From AP-15 sp963700185 (GTDB lineage: Bacteria > Pseudomonadota > Alphaproteobacteria > ATCC43930 > CGMCC-115725), in assembly GCA_963700185.1 (NCBI GenBank), contig CAVOWP010000022.1:62001-126000 (forward strand): DNA of 64,000 nucleotides, written 5' to 3'. The notes under the pieces were generated by a model. It did no database searches. It had not been told where the DNA came from and saw only the letters and a program-made list of their open reading frames with translations. Numbering within the stretch: position 1 is the first letter of the stretch; every line of letters starts with the position of its first letter. Of this stretch, positions 16,349 to 25,571 are shown one piece after another. The position numbers and the translations under genes were made by a program.

Positions 16349-16910
16349 TGCGCGGTACCTGGGTGAGATCAAGGGGCGCCGCCTGGCCTTTGTGTATCTC
16401 CTCGGCTCAATGTCGGCTTCCTTTCGGTCGGGACAACAGGCATGCCGCTGGAGATGTCGGGTGAGGTCCAATTCGATGCTTCAGCCGCAATGCAGGATCG
16501 ACGAACGGACGGAAAAATATGAGCCCTCCGCGCGATGTGCCGACAACGATCCCGCCGAACAAGTACAACCAAACAATGCGCACCGTGGTTGCCTTCGGCC
16601 CGAGCTGCGTCTTGAGGAGCATGGCCTTCCGCCGCGACGGGCTTCGGGCGCTTGCACAGGGCAGCGAGCCTCAGCTGCTGGCCTGTATGCGATGAAAGAG
16701 CGAAGGTGAGCCGCGCGTTAGCATGACCCGACTGCGATGGTGGCTTGATCCGGCCGACGTGTCGTAGCAAGCTGACAGACCGCCGGCCCTCGACGCCTTT
16801 CCCTCAACCAATAGGTCGGGGCTGAGTGGGTCCCATCCGGTTGCGCCTGGCGACTGAGGAGAGCATGCGAAACGCGAACCTCTCTCAGAAATATTTGAGG
16901 CATAGGGTTG
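16349..16910. other. No convincing gene
   Basis: About 560 bp upstream of the methyltransferase. Open frames here are short, low in recognisable motifs and mutually overlapping. I see no RNA gene, repeat or strong promoter. Confidence 0.5.
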
Positions 16911-17819
16911 ATGATCCCTGAGATGCCGCCGCAGCGTAGCGCCGAGCCGGGGTTCGCGCCATCGAGCATAATCGAGCGCGCTGCCCAACATTTGGATTGG
17001 ACAATCGCGTTTGGGATGCGGCACAACACCTTGCGCGGCCTCGAAGAGACCACGAACCAGCAACCCCGGCCCGATCCTGCGGGTATTGCGAGGGCGTCGC
17101 GGCTGAAGTCGAGCCGCGCCGGGGGGTATCGGCTCCTGTTGACCTCCCGCCTCTGTCTCGCGTCCGTCGTAGTTGCAGTGGTTGCAGGAATTGGCATCTT
17201 TTTGCTTACGCACGCTGCGAGCGAGAAAGCCACGGTTAAACGTGTACTCGCGACGGAGGCTCCCACAAAGGCGAGCGAGGCTACATCCTTGATCCGAGGC
17301 ATGGCAATGATGCCCCAGGCCGCCAGCACGGCGCAAACTGCCACGCTAGCCGGACAGGCGACGACACCAGCTCCCTCGGAATGGGAAGCAAAGCTAACCT
17401 TTGGGTCCCCACTCTCACCACCTGGTTGGCCTAAATCTGAGGTCGCGGCGGCGCCTGCCAAGACGCTAGAAGCGACTTCGACTGTTGCGTCGCCCGCTCC
17501 GCGTAACCAGCCGACTGTGCCGACCTTTTCCGCCGCGGAGATCGCTGGGCTTCTGGCACGTGGTGATTGGTTGCTCGCGACGGGCGACATTCCCTCGGCC
17601 CGTCTTCTTTACGAGCGTGCCGCGGATGCAGGAGAGGCGCGAGCGGCGCTAAGGTTGGGGGAGAGTTTCGATCCCGTTTATCTGGGTGGCTCCCACCTGC
17701 GCGGTTTGCAAGGGGATCGGGATATGGCCGTGTTCTGGTATCGTCATGCCCGCGACCTCGGCGCCATCGGGGTTGCCAGTCGGCTGAAACAGCTCGAAGC
17801 AAAAGAAGGGAGAAATTGA
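16911..17819 (+). CDS. Single-pass membrane protein with C-terminal Sel1/TPR-like repeat
   Basis: 302 residues: a cytoplasmic basic N-terminus, one membrane segment at about 80-100 (LCLASVVVAVVAGIGIFLLT), a long Ala/Thr/Pro-rich linker, and a C-terminal domain at about 205-300. That domain has two Sel1/TPR-like helices (LARGDWLLATGDIPSARLLY, then EARAALRLGESFDP and MAVFWYRHARDLGA). This layout is known in rhizobial and related genomes as a hypothetical protein. The start is the first ATG, after a TTG. It probably presents a helical repeat in the periplasm as a scaffold; partner unknown. Confidence 0.7.
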   Translation: MIPEMPPQRSAEPGFAPSSIIERAAQHLDWTIAFGMRHNTLRGLEETTNQQPRPDPAGIARASRLKSSRAGGYRLLLTSRLCLASVVVAVVAGIGIFLLTHAASEKATVKRVLATEAPTKASEATSLIRGMAMMPQAASTAQTATLAGQATTPAPSEWEAKLTFGSPLSPPGWPKSEVAAAPAKTLEATSTVASPAPRNQPTVPTFSAAEIAGLLARGDWLLATGDIPSARLLYERAADAGEARAALRLGESFDPVYLGGSHLRGLQGDRDMAVFWYRHARDLGAIGVASRLKQLEAKEGRN

Positions 17820-18146
17820 CCCGACCGGGTTTGACGGCAAGTGTTAACCAATCTCGATCAGAACCATGGCCGTGTCACAAAACTGACGCCCGGAGTAGGG
17901 TTGCTGATGGCCTTGTTTTTCTCCGCTTGGGCTCTGGGCTGCGATCTGGCAGGCCGTCTCGTCACTGGCTGGGGTGTGGTTACAGTGAAGCGAAATTAGT
18001 TGCGAGCGAGGGCCTCGATCCGCCCGCATTCGAACCCGATCCCCCCGAGACGGCTGCTCGGCACGATGCCGAAACGCCGTGGTGGATTGCGAGCGGCAAT
18101 TCTGCTCCCGCTGCGCGGCCCGTAGAGGGTTCTGGGACGAGGCGGC
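17820..18146. other. No convincing gene
   Basis: The gap holds only short open frames. One 30-codon frame at 17907-17999 (MALFFSAWALGCDLAGRLV at its start) is hydrophobic but has only a distant GGAG, so I do not call it. Confidence 0.4.
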
Positions 18147-18938
18147 TTACCGTGAAGGTGGCGATAGAGCGGCGAGGATGCCCGTGGCCGATTGGACGAT
18201 CCAGCGCCAGGCTTTCTTCGGTCCACTGACGGACGGCGGCGGACGATCCTTGGCTCCAGGATGCGATATCCCCGCCCAATGCTTTCGGGCCCCGTCGTGG
18301 TGACGCCGACCGATCCCGAATTTTTTCGCTTGGATAGCCCCAGTCGGCGTGGCTGGCGTGGCCTCGTCCGAGTTCGACCTCAACCCAGGCAGCTTTTGGC
18401 TGGACGACACATCGAATGTCGCCTTCGCCACCACCGACCCGGCAGTGGAGGCAGTGGAGGCGGGCAAAGAACCTCCCGACGTGTCCCGGCTTGACAAGAC
18501 CTCATGCGCGTCCGGGGCTTGTGCCGGCGGGACCGCGGGGGCGGACGCTGTGGCGGGATCGGACACCTCTGCATGAGCGGTAAAGGGTACAGCATTCTCA
18601 TTTGGCGATGGGGCAAGATCGGAGGGCCGGGGTTCCATTTCGACGCCGCGGTCGCGGGCATCGGGACCGGCGATCGGTTTCTCGCCGGGATAGGTAAGCA
18701 AAAAGAAGCCGAGACCAAAGAAAACGACCGCGGTTGCTGTTGCGATAACGGCGAGAGAGCCAAGGTAGAGGAGGGTGCCGACATTGGGCTCCAGCGCGCT
18801 GGCGCGCGCATTCGGCGGATCGGAGACCGTATCTGACATTTCGGGAGACTGGGGATCGGAGGACCGGGGCGCGCTTCGCCGCGCGAACGATAGCGCCAGC
18901 ACATCGAACAAGTGCCTTGCAGGCGTTCGGTGGGGCAT
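18147..18938 (-). CDS. Hypothetical membrane protein with Ala/Pro-rich periplasmic part
   Basis: Up to 263 residues. One membrane segment lies at about 60-80 (YLGSLAVIATATAVVFFGLG), flanked by a short polar N-terminus and a long low-complexity Ser/Ala/Pro-rich C-terminal region with no motif. The N-terminal layout resembles the 16911 protein, but the repeat domain is missing. The start is uncertain: ATG at 18938 or at 18839 (MSDTVSDPP). It is flanked by noncoding or decayed sequence, so it may be an eroded relative. Confidence 0.45.
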   Translation of the reverse strand: MPHRTPARHLFDVLALSFARRSAPRSSDPQSPEMSDTVSDPPNARASALEPNVGTLLYLGSLAVIATATAVVFFGLGFFLLTYPGEKPIAGPDARDRGVEMEPRPSDLAPSPNENAVPFTAHAEVSDPATASAPAVPPAQAPDAHEVLSSRDTSGGSLPASTASTAGSVVAKATFDVSSSQKLPGLRSNSDEATPATPTGAIQAKKFGIGRRHHDGARKHWAGISHPGAKDRPPPSVSGPKKAWRWIVQSATGILAALSPPSR

Positions 18939-19035
18939 CTCATGATCGACCTTTTCCGGTACGGCAGCGCAAGATACCAGCGGCGTAGAGCGACCGGGAA
19001 GCCCCCGCACTCATCTGCTGACGCCGGAGGCGCTG

Positions 19036-19299
19036 GTGAGGGCTGGACTGAGCCCCGCTGCCAAGGTTTTCGACCTCAGAGGGCGGTTCCGATGCGGGGG
19101 CTGCGGGAGGAAGCGCGAGCGCGGTCGTCTCGTTAGCGTGGAGAGGGCGGGGCTGGTAGCACCCCACTACCTCGCGCGCGTTCAGGCCCAATTTGGCCCG
19201 GCGAGGAAGGAGCGGCGCCGGGTTGGGGGAAACTCTCGACGCCGCTCCCCACGCAGGCTTGGCCCCAGGGCCGGACCATTGACACCAAGCCCGGCTTGA
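19036..19299 (+). CDS. Possible small zinc-ribbon protein or remnant
   Basis: 87 codons from a GTG. The first 40 residues include LSPAAKVFDLRGRFRCGGCG, resembling the N-terminal part of short zinc-ribbon proteins common in alphaproteobacteria, with only one CxxC pair visible. The C-terminal half is Arg-rich and unlike the family. There is no clear ribosome site. It is probably a fragment; it could be chance. Confidence 0.3.
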   Translation: MRAGLSPAAKVFDLRGRFRCGGCGRKRERGRLVSVERAGLVAPHYLARVQAQFGPARKERRRVGGNSRRRSPRRLGPRAGPLTPSPA

Positions 19300-19934
19300 T
19301 CCTACGCGGCGGCGGTCAAGGAAATGTCAGCGGGGGTTGACTGCGCCCACTCTCTCGCGACCGCCGCTCCGTGTCTCTGCTACGCGAGTTGTGGGCTTTG
19401 GGGATGGGCTTTCGCGGAACTCGCCGAGAGACCCCTCCACCGCGGCCGCTTGGGCCGGCAGTCGGCATGGAACGAAGGGTGGCGTCCTCTGTTTCCCCAT
19501 CGGGCGTCGCGAAGGGACGCTGGGTAGTGCTCCTTTTCGAAGGCTGGCTGAATTAGTGGGCTTCGGGAATAGGGGTATGCGGGACTACGCGACGCCTAAC
19601 TTAACGCGCCTTCCCCTGGGCGAACCATACCCGTAGGAATGGGCCGTTCTCATCAAGATCGGAGCCCCGGGCAATGAAAACCGCCAAGTCCAGCAAGACG
19701 ATTCGGGCCAACAAACGGAAAGCCAACTGAAAGCGATCCACCGGCGCCAGCGAGCGGGGGCCACAGTTGAGCCGCGCCTGAAAAAAGTGGACCGGGAGTG
19801 CCCGAAAAAAGCGGCTGGACTCGCCAGACGCAAACCAGGCTGGCAGGGTTCGACGTCGGCGCCTTCTGAGAACCCGCTGACGCGGCCTTGATCTCATTTC
19901 GGGGCCAGCCTGACAGCGACATGTAACACATTAC
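19300..19934. other. No convincing gene
   Basis: 635 bp downstream of trmB. Several overlapping short frames exist but none has a motif, a good ribosome site or family resemblance. No repeat or RNA gene is recognised. Confidence 0.5.
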
Positions 19935-20657
19935 TCAATTCTTGATTGTGGCCCGCGGCCGGCGTCTCACTCGAAGAAAGGCGGGGGAGCGGCCGGCGGC
20001 CCGCGCCTTCGCCTCGTAACGGGTCGGCGGCCAATCAGGCGGGCGCTCGCGCCAGTCGGCGGGACGGCGGGCCAGCCATTCGAAGGCGGGGTGAGCGGTA
20101 ATGCATTCGAGAATCCAACAGAGATAGCCGGCGTCATCGGTCGCCACGCGCAGCTCGCCATCGTCGCTCATGATTTCGGCCAAGCTGTCGAGGGTTGCGC
20201 GCGACACAATCCGGCGTTTGTGCTGCCGGCGTTTTGGCCAGGGATCCGGAAACAGGATGAAGACGCGATCGACTGCGGCCCGCGGTAGCGCCGCCATGAG
20301 CAATCGCGCATCATCGGCAAGGATCCGAATATTTTCGAGCCGACGCCGCTCGATCTGGGCAAGCAGCTTGACTATCCCGTTCTCGAATACATCGCAGCCG
20401 ATAAACCCGGTTTGCGGATGCTGCTCGGCCATTTGTGCGAGATGCTCGCCACCGCCGAATCCAATCTCGAGCCAAATTGAGGACTGCGCGTTACCGAAGA
20501 GGGCAGCGATGTCGAGGTGACCCGATGGCGGAAGATTTATCGCCAGCCGCGGCAGCAATCCGGTGACGAGGGCGTTTTGCCCGGGACGCAGGGGCCGCCC
20601 GCGGCGGCGGCCGAAGACCTGATGGCGTCGCTCCGGCTCGGAACCAGGTATCCTCAG
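19935..20657 (-). CDS. trmB: tRNA (guanine-N7-)-methyltransferase
   Basis: TrmB methylates G46 of tRNA using SAM. Visible motifs are WLEIGFGGGEHLAQMA (SAM motif I), GCDVFENGIVKLL, ILADDARLLM, FILFPDPWPKRRQHKRR (signature) and ATDDAGYL. The family N-terminus (RRHQVFGRRRG then LRPGQNALV) lies upstream of the only canonical start (a TTG at 20558). It can be reached only from a CTG at 20657 that overlaps the metK stop as CTGA, or from an ATA two codons later. I use the CTG, giving 240 residues, the usual length. Coupling to metK, which supplies its cofactor, fits functionally. Confidence 0.85.
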   Translation of the reverse strand: MRIPGSEPERRHQVFGRRRGRPLRPGQNALVTGLLPRLAINLPPSGHLDIAALFGNAQSSIWLEIGFGGGEHLAQMAEQHPQTGFIGCDVFENGIVKLLAQIERRRLENIRILADDARLLMAALPRAAVDRVFILFPDPWPKRRQHKRRIVSRATLDSLAEIMSDDGELRVATDDAGYLCWILECITAHPAFEWLARRPADWRERPPDWPPTRYEAKARAAGRSPAFLRVRRRPRATIKN

Positions 20658-21814
20658 AAGGCGCGCCGCAGTTCGTCTACCAGATCCAGCCTTTCCCAGG
20701 AAAACCCGCCATCGGGGTCGGGCCGGCGGCCGAAATGGCCGTAGGCAGCAGTACGCCGGTAAATCGGCCTATTCAGATCGAGATGCGTGCGGATGCCGCG
20801 CGGCGACAGGTCCACCAGCTCCTGCAGGACCGAGGCGAGCTTCTGCTCGTCCGCCGTTCCTACTGTATCGACATAGAACGACAGCGGTTTGGCGACGCCG
20901 ATCGCATAGGCGATCTGGATCGTGCAGCGTTCGGCGAGCTCGGCGGCGACGACGTTCTTGGCGAGATAGCGAGCCGCATAAGCGGCCGAGCGGTCGACCT
21001 TGGTCGGGTCCTTGCCGGAGAACGCGCCGCCACCGTGCGGCGCGGCGCCACCATAGGTGTCGACGATAATCTTACGGCCGGTGACCCCGGCATCCCCATC
21101 GGGGCCGCCGATCACGAAGCGGCCGGTCGGATTGACGAGAAAATTCTCTTCCTCGCACATCCAGCCTTGGGGCAACGTCGCGACCACGTACGGGCGCACG
21201 ATCTCGCGCACTTCGTCCGTTTCGATCCGATCGGAATGTTGGATCGACACGACGACCTTCGCCGCCCCTACGGGCTTGCCGTCGAGATATTGCAGGGTGA
21301 CCTGGCTTTTCGCATCAGGGCCCAGGAGTGGCGTTTTCCCGGCATGCCGCGCCTCGGACAGGGAGTAGAGAATCGCATGTGCGTAAAAGATCGGCGCGGG
21401 CATAAATTCCGGCGTCTCGCCGCAGGCGTAGCCGAACATCATGCCTTGGTCGCCGGCGCCCTCGTCTTTGTTGCCCGACGCGTCGACGCCCTGCGCGATA
21501 TCCGACGACTGGCCGTGGATCAGGCATTTGATCGCCGCCGATCGCCAATGAAAGTTCTCCTGCTCGTACCCGATCTCGCGTATCGCCTCGCGTGTCACCT
21601 CGATCAGCTTTTCACTGGTGATCGACGCCGGACCACGGACTTCTCCGGCGAGCACAACGCGATTGGTCGTGACCAGGGTCTCGACGCCGCAACGAGCCTC
21701 CGGCTCGGCCGCCAGAAAGGTATCGACGATCGCATCGGAAATGCGGTCGCAAATTTTGTCGGGATGCCCCTCCGACACCGATTCGCTCGTGAATACGTAA
21801 TCCCGGTTGGCCAA
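20654..21814 (-). CDS. metK: S-adenosylmethionine synthetase
   Basis: 386 residues; makes SAM from methionine and ATP. Motifs: FTSESVSEGHPDKICDRISD at the N-terminus, GAGDQGMMFGYAC (ATP-binding), GRFVIGGPDGDAGVTGRKII and GGGAFSGKDPTKVDRSAAY (phosphate loop). The start is a TTG at 21814 with AAAGG upstream, giving the usual N-terminus ANRDYVFTSES. An ATG further upstream would add 20 unrelated residues. It lies in the conserved lnt-xre-metK-trmB order. I looked for SAM-II and SAM/SAH riboswitch consensus in the 119-bp leader and did not find it. A GCTCGG/CCGAGC hairpin lies in the leader near 21903-21918. Confidence 0.96.
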   Translation of the reverse strand: MANRDYVFTSESVSEGHPDKICDRISDAIVDTFLAAEPEARCGVETLVTTNRVVLAGEVRGPASITSEKLIEVTREAIREIGYEQENFHWRSAAIKCLIHGQSSDIAQGVDASGNKDEGAGDQGMMFGYACGETPEFMPAPIFYAHAILYSLSEARHAGKTPLLGPDAKSQVTLQYLDGKPVGAAKVVVSIQHSDRIETDEVREIVRPYVVATLPQGWMCEEENFLVNPTGRFVIGGPDGDAGVTGRKIIVDTYGGAAPHGGGAFSGKDPTKVDRSAAYAARYLAKNVVAAELAERCTIQIAYAIGVAKPLSFYVDTVGTADEQKLASVLQELVDLSPRGIRTHLDLNRPIYRRTAAYGHFGRRPDPDGGFSWERLDLVDELRRAF

Positions 21815-21933
21815 AGGACTGCCTTTCCCAAAAGCGTCAAAAAAACGGAGGGTAGCACTTGGGCGTTGATGCAATCTTGCTTCTTGAGCGTCAAGCCCGA
21901 TTTTAGCTCGGCCCGCCGAGCCGGGAAGAAGCG

Positions 21934-22396
21934 TTAATTTCCCGAAACTCGTTCGGCGCCGCTGGCCAGAGCCCTCGCGAGATCGAACAGGCGCCGGCGC
22001 AGAGCCGGATCGTCGATCCGGTAATAGGCGCTGACCAGTTCAACGGTCTCACGCCGGCGCAGCGGATCGGAGTTCGAACGCTTCGGCCGCGGGCTCGGCA
22101 AACCCTGCCGGGATCGCCGGCGCGCGCACCGGGTCCATGTCGTCGAAGAAGAAAGAGACCGGTACGTCCAGCACGCGACTGAGATCATGCAACCGGCTGG
22201 CGCCGATCCGATTGGCGCCGCGCTCGTATTTCTGGACCTGCTGAAAGGTGAGTCCGATCGCCTCTCCAAGTTTTTCTTGGCTCAGGCCGAGCATGTTTCG
22301 GCGGAGCCGCACGCGGGAGCCGACATGAATATCGATCGGGTTTGGCTTGTCGCCCTTTCGGCGACCCGGGCGCCGGACCTGTGGTTGCATCGCCAT
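21934..22396 (-). pseudogene. XRE-family HTH regulator split by a one-base frameshift
   Basis: The N-terminal frame (ATG at 22396) encodes an HTH_XRE domain: IDIHVGSRVRLRRNMLGLSQ, EKLGEAIGLTFQQVQKYERG, ANRIGASRLHDLSRVLDVPV. It then reads EAFE and a nonsense tail to 22049. The expected C-terminus (SDPLRRRETVELVSAYYRID, RRRLFDLARAL) is in the next frame, ending at 21934. One extra base near 22072 explains it: without it the text is EAFESDPLRRRETVEL. The intact paralogue at 47484 has the same C-terminal pattern (RPETIEFIRLYYAIPDP). The gene sits in the conserved lnt-xre-metK position, so a sequence error is possible. Confidence 0.8.
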
Positions 22397-22505
22397 CGGT
22401 GGAGCACTAGTGCAAAACAGCGGAAGTGATTTGATAAGGCACGCGATCGATGGCGGTCAACAAGGAGTGTTAACAGGTGACTAAGAGGGTGCTTCCGGGG
22501 AGCCG

Positions 22506-24110
22506 TCAACGCAGCCGAAATGCAACCGGCAGAAGGCCGAGGCACAGGAGCGCGAGCAATATCCAATCGCCGCCGCGAGCGTAGAGCGTTGCCGCCGACG
22601 TGTCCGCGGGCAACGGGAGATCGGCGTAGCCGACGGTGTCCAGGTCGATCCGCGCGACAACCCGGCCGACCTCGTCGACGATCCCGCTCACGCCGTTGTT
22701 CGCAACCCTCACCAGAGGCAATCCTTCTTCCACGGCGCGGGTGCGGGCGATCGCAAAATGCTGATAGGGACCGGAGGTGCGCCCGTACCAGGCATCGTTC
22801 GTGACATTCAGTATCCACGCCGGGCGGTCGTGTTCGTCGACGATTGCGCCCGGAAATATGACCTCGTAACAGATCAGCGGGGCGAAGGGGGGAAGCCCCG
22901 GCAGATCGATCGTTCTGGGCCCCGGGCCGGCGGTGTAGTCGAGGCTTCCGGGCGTAATCTTTTGCAAAGGCAGGACCCCGCGGAGCGGCATGTACTCACC
23001 GAACGGCACCAGGTGTGCTTTGTCATAGCGAGCGACGATCTCTCCATTGCCGTCCACTGCTTCGATGCTGTTCCAGACCTGCGCGACCGGGCTCGGCGGA
23101 GGGTTTGTCCGCACCGCGCCGGTGATAACGTAGCCGCGGCCGGAGGCGACGGCGGCGATCTCACCGCGATGATGCGCATCGCGCCCGAGCAGAAACGGGG
23201 TAGCCGCCTCCGGCCACACCACCGCGGCAATCTTCCGCGTCCCCGGGGCGCTGCTGAGGTCGAGGAGGAGGCGGAGATTGCGTTGCGCCGCGGCCGGCTC
23301 CCACTTCATTGTCTGCGGGATCGATGGCTGGACGATGCGCAAAAAATATCCGGTTTCGAGAGTCGGCGTGGTCGCCAGGCGCATCGCGCCCAGCAGGCTC
23401 GGTACAAAGATCAACAGGCCCGCGGCGATCGCCGGGGCGAGGCGTCGGGCGGTCGAAAGCGGGTAGAGCGAGGTTGTCCCGAGAAGGGCGGGCAGCGAGG
23501 CGGCGAGCACCGTCAGGAAGCTCAACCCGTAAATGCCAAACACCGCGACGCTCTGCAGCATCAGAATCGCCCCGGGAAACCCCCCCGACCAGGCATAGCC
23601 GATCAAATTCCAGGGAAGCCCCGTGAAGGCGTGCCCGCGCACCCATTCGGCGACGGTCCACGCAACCGCAAAGGCGAAGATGCGAGCCGTGCCCGGCAAC
23701 CGCAAATGCCTGACCGCGAGATTGGTAGCCAGCAATGCGGCCCCGACATAGAGTGCGAACGCCGCCGGGAGCCCGGCAGCGGCGACCGGCACCAGCCACC
23801 AGAAACTGGCGATATCGACAAACAGCGCGGCAGCGATCCAATAGAGGCCGCTTATGAAGAAACCGAAACCAAAGACGTAACCCAAGCGGAAGGACGCCCA
23901 CGGGCCGGCGCTTCCGTCGTCGAGCCACAAGAGGCCGGTAAAGGCCACCAACAGCAACAGGGTCAAATCGACCGGCGGCAACGCTGCGGTGGCGCACACA
24001 CCGAGCAAAAAGGCGAGCCCGTAACGAGGCCAGCCAGACATACCGGCAAATCGATGGGCCAGGCGGCAGAGCGGGGTCTCGACCCGGGAGCCGGGCCGAA
24101 TCCGCAACAC
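22506..24110 (-). CDS. lnt: Apolipoprotein N-acyltransferase
   Basis: 534-residue inner-membrane enzyme that adds the third acyl chain to lipoproteins. The N-terminal half has several membrane segments (starting LAFLLGVCATAALPPVDL). The C-terminal nitrilase-like domain carries the triad: Glu in VVWPEAATPF, Lys in ARYDKAHLVPFGEYMPLR and Cys in PLICYEVIFPG. The start is taken as the GTG at 24110, 8 nt past the corC stop, with TGAGG ahead. The frame stays open further into corC but without family likeness, and a TTG one codon later is an alternative. Part of the miaB-phoH-ybeY-corC-lnt operon. Confidence 0.93.
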   Translation of the reverse strand: MLRIRPGSRVETPLCRLAHRFAGMSGWPRYGLAFLLGVCATAALPPVDLTLLLLVAFTGLLWLDDGSAGPWASFRLGYVFGFGFFISGLYWIAAALFVDIASFWWLVPVAAAGLPAAFALYVGAALLATNLAVRHLRLPGTARIFAFAVAWTVAEWVRGHAFTGLPWNLIGYAWSGGFPGAILMLQSVAVFGIYGLSFLTVLAASLPALLGTTSLYPLSTARRLAPAIAAGLLIFVPSLLGAMRLATTPTLETGYFLRIVQPSIPQTMKWEPAAAQRNLRLLLDLSSAPGTRKIAAVVWPEAATPFLLGRDAHHRGEIAAVASGRGYVITGAVRTNPPPSPVAQVWNSIEAVDGNGEIVARYDKAHLVPFGEYMPLRGVLPLQKITPGSLDYTAGPGPRTIDLPGLPPFAPLICYEVIFPGAIVDEHDRPAWILNVTNDAWYGRTSGPYQHFAIARTRAVEEGLPLVRVANNGVSGIVDEVGRVVARIDLDTVGYADLPLPADTSAATLYARGGDWILLALLCLGLLPVAFRLR

Positions 24111-24117
24111 CGATGCC

Positions 24118-25035
24118 TCAGGCACCGGCTGGGTCGCCGCTTGCTGTCGGTGCCGGAGGTCTGCGCACCCGCAGGCGTTTGATCCTACGCGGATCGGCAT
24201 CGAGCACTTCGAACTCGATGCCCAACGGGTGAGCGATGACCTCGCCGCGCTTCGGCACACGTCCGGCAAGGCTCGAGACCAGTCCACCCAGGGTGTCCAC
24301 CTCTTCCTGGTCTCCGTCCGGGCGCAACCGAGCGCCTTCATGCTCCTCGAGCATCTCTATCGGGGTCCGGGCATCGGCGATCAAGCTTCCATCGCTGCGC
24401 TCGACGAGCCTGGGGCCGCCGGCCACATCGTGCTCATCCTCGATCTCACCGACAATTTCTTCGATCAGGTCTTCGATCGTGACCAGCCCGTCGATCCCGC
24501 CGAACTCATCGACCACGACTGCGATATGGGTTCGCGCCTGGCGCATCTGGACGAGGAGATCGAGGATCGGCGCCGACGGCGCGACGAACAGCACCTTGCG
24601 CAGCAGCGGCGCCAACTTGGTCTCACGGCGCTCGGCGACCGGGCCGAGCACATCTTTTACGTGCACGAAGCCGATCACGTCGTCGAGCGTTTCGCGATAC
24701 ACCGGAACCCGCGAATGACCCTGCTCGACCATGCATTTGACGACCTCGGGGAACGGCGTCTCGGCGTCCAGCGCCACGATATCGACGCGCGGCACCATCA
24801 CGTCGGCGGCCGTTTGGTCGTGGATTTTGAGAACATTGCCGATCAGCAGCCGCTCGTGGCCGCTAAGAGAATGAGCGTCGTCCGCGGCCGGCTCCTCGAT
24901 CATCTCGTCGATGGTTTCGCGCAAGCTCTCACCGTTGCGCGGGCGGCGGATCAGGCGGAGAAAGTTGCGCAGACGGGAAAAGGACCGATCTTGGCCGGAT
25001 TGGCCACTACTTCCTGGGGGCTCGGAGGCGCTCAT
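24118..25035 (-). CDS. corC: CBS-domain protein of the CorC/HlyC family
   Basis: 305 residues: a short charged N-terminus, two CBS domains (DVMVPRVDIVALD through GHSRVPVYRETLDDVIGFVH, then VVVDEFGGIDGLVTIEDLIE) and a C-terminal CorC_HlyC/TerF-like FAD-fold module starting about residue 215. It lacks the DUF21 membrane domain, so it is the soluble YbeX/CorC type. Such proteins are linked to Mg/Co efflux and, by operon context, ribosome maturation. The ATG overlaps the ybeY stop by 4 nt, indicating coupled translation. Confidence 0.93.
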   Translation of the reverse strand: MSASEPPGSSGQSGQDRSFSRLRNFLRLIRRPRNGESLRETIDEMIEEPAADDAHSLSGHERLLIGNVLKIHDQTAADVMVPRVDIVALDAETPFPEVVKCMVEQGHSRVPVYRETLDDVIGFVHVKDVLGPVAERRETKLAPLLRKVLFVAPSAPILDLLVQMRQARTHIAVVVDEFGGIDGLVTIEDLIEEIVGEIEDEHDVAGGPRLVERSDGSLIADARTPIEMLEEHEGARLRPDGDQEEVDTLGGLVSSLAGRVPKRGEVIAHPLGIEFEVLDADPRRIKRLRVRRPPAPTASGDPAGA

Positions 25036-25571
25036 GGCTGACCTGCCGCCGGTTCGATTGACGACATCGTGTCCCGATAGGGATCCGGAAGCCCCAGCTC
25101 GGCCAAAATCGACCTCTCGAGCGACTCCATGGTCGTCGCCTCGACCTGCGTCAGGTGATCATAGCCGAGGAGATGGAGCACGCCATGCACGGTAAGATGG
25201 ACGAGATGGTCGGCAATCGGCTTGTTCTGCTCGGCTGCTTCCCGCGCCACGATTTCCAGGGCGAGCACGACGTCGCCGAGTAGCATCGGTGCGCCTGCAG
25301 GCAGCCGGATTCCTGCCTCCCAGACCGGGAACGCCAGCACATTGGTCGGCTCATCTTGGCCGCGATAGTCGCGGTTGAGCTGGCGTTGGCCGACAGCGTC
25401 GGCGAGGGTGATGCCGAGTTCGACGGTGTTCTCCCACGTCAGCCCCAAATCCGTCGTGCCGCGCGCCAGAGCGAGTTCGGCGGCGCCCCGCGCGAGACTT
25501 TCCGCGGCGGGACATAGTCCGGTCCAACCGGCGCATGCCAATGCGACCTCGATCGTGCTGGCCGGGTTCAT
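25032..25571 (-). CDS. ybeY: Endoribonuclease YbeY (rRNA maturation)
   Basis: 179 residues. The metal site is the diagnostic HGVLHLLGYDH (His-x3-His-x5-His) near residue 129, and NRDYRGQDEPTNVLAFPV precedes it. YbeY is a single-strand endoribonuclease in 16S rRNA 3'-end maturation and ribosome quality control. Its start ATG shares one base with the phoH stop (TGATG), and its end overlaps corC, so the genes are tightly coupled. Confidence 0.96.
   Translation of the reverse strand: MNPASTIEVALACAGWTGLCPAAESLARGAAELALARGTTDLGLTWENTVELGITLADAVGQRQLNRDYRGQDEPTNVLAFPVWEAGIRLPAGAPMLLGDVVLALEIVAREAAEQNKPIADHLVHLTVHGVLHLLGYDHLTQVEATTMESLERSILAELGLPDPYRDTMSSIEPAAGQP

Noticed and set aside
18912..19527. 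Several overlapping Arg/Ala-rich ORFs
   Set aside because: No motif, no ribosome sites and mutual overlap; only the partial zinc-ribbon-like one is kept at low confidence.
21815..21933. SAM-responsive riboswitch before metK
   Set aside because: I compared the leader with the SAM-II and SAM/SAH consensus as I remember them and found neither the pseudoknot core nor the conserved loops.
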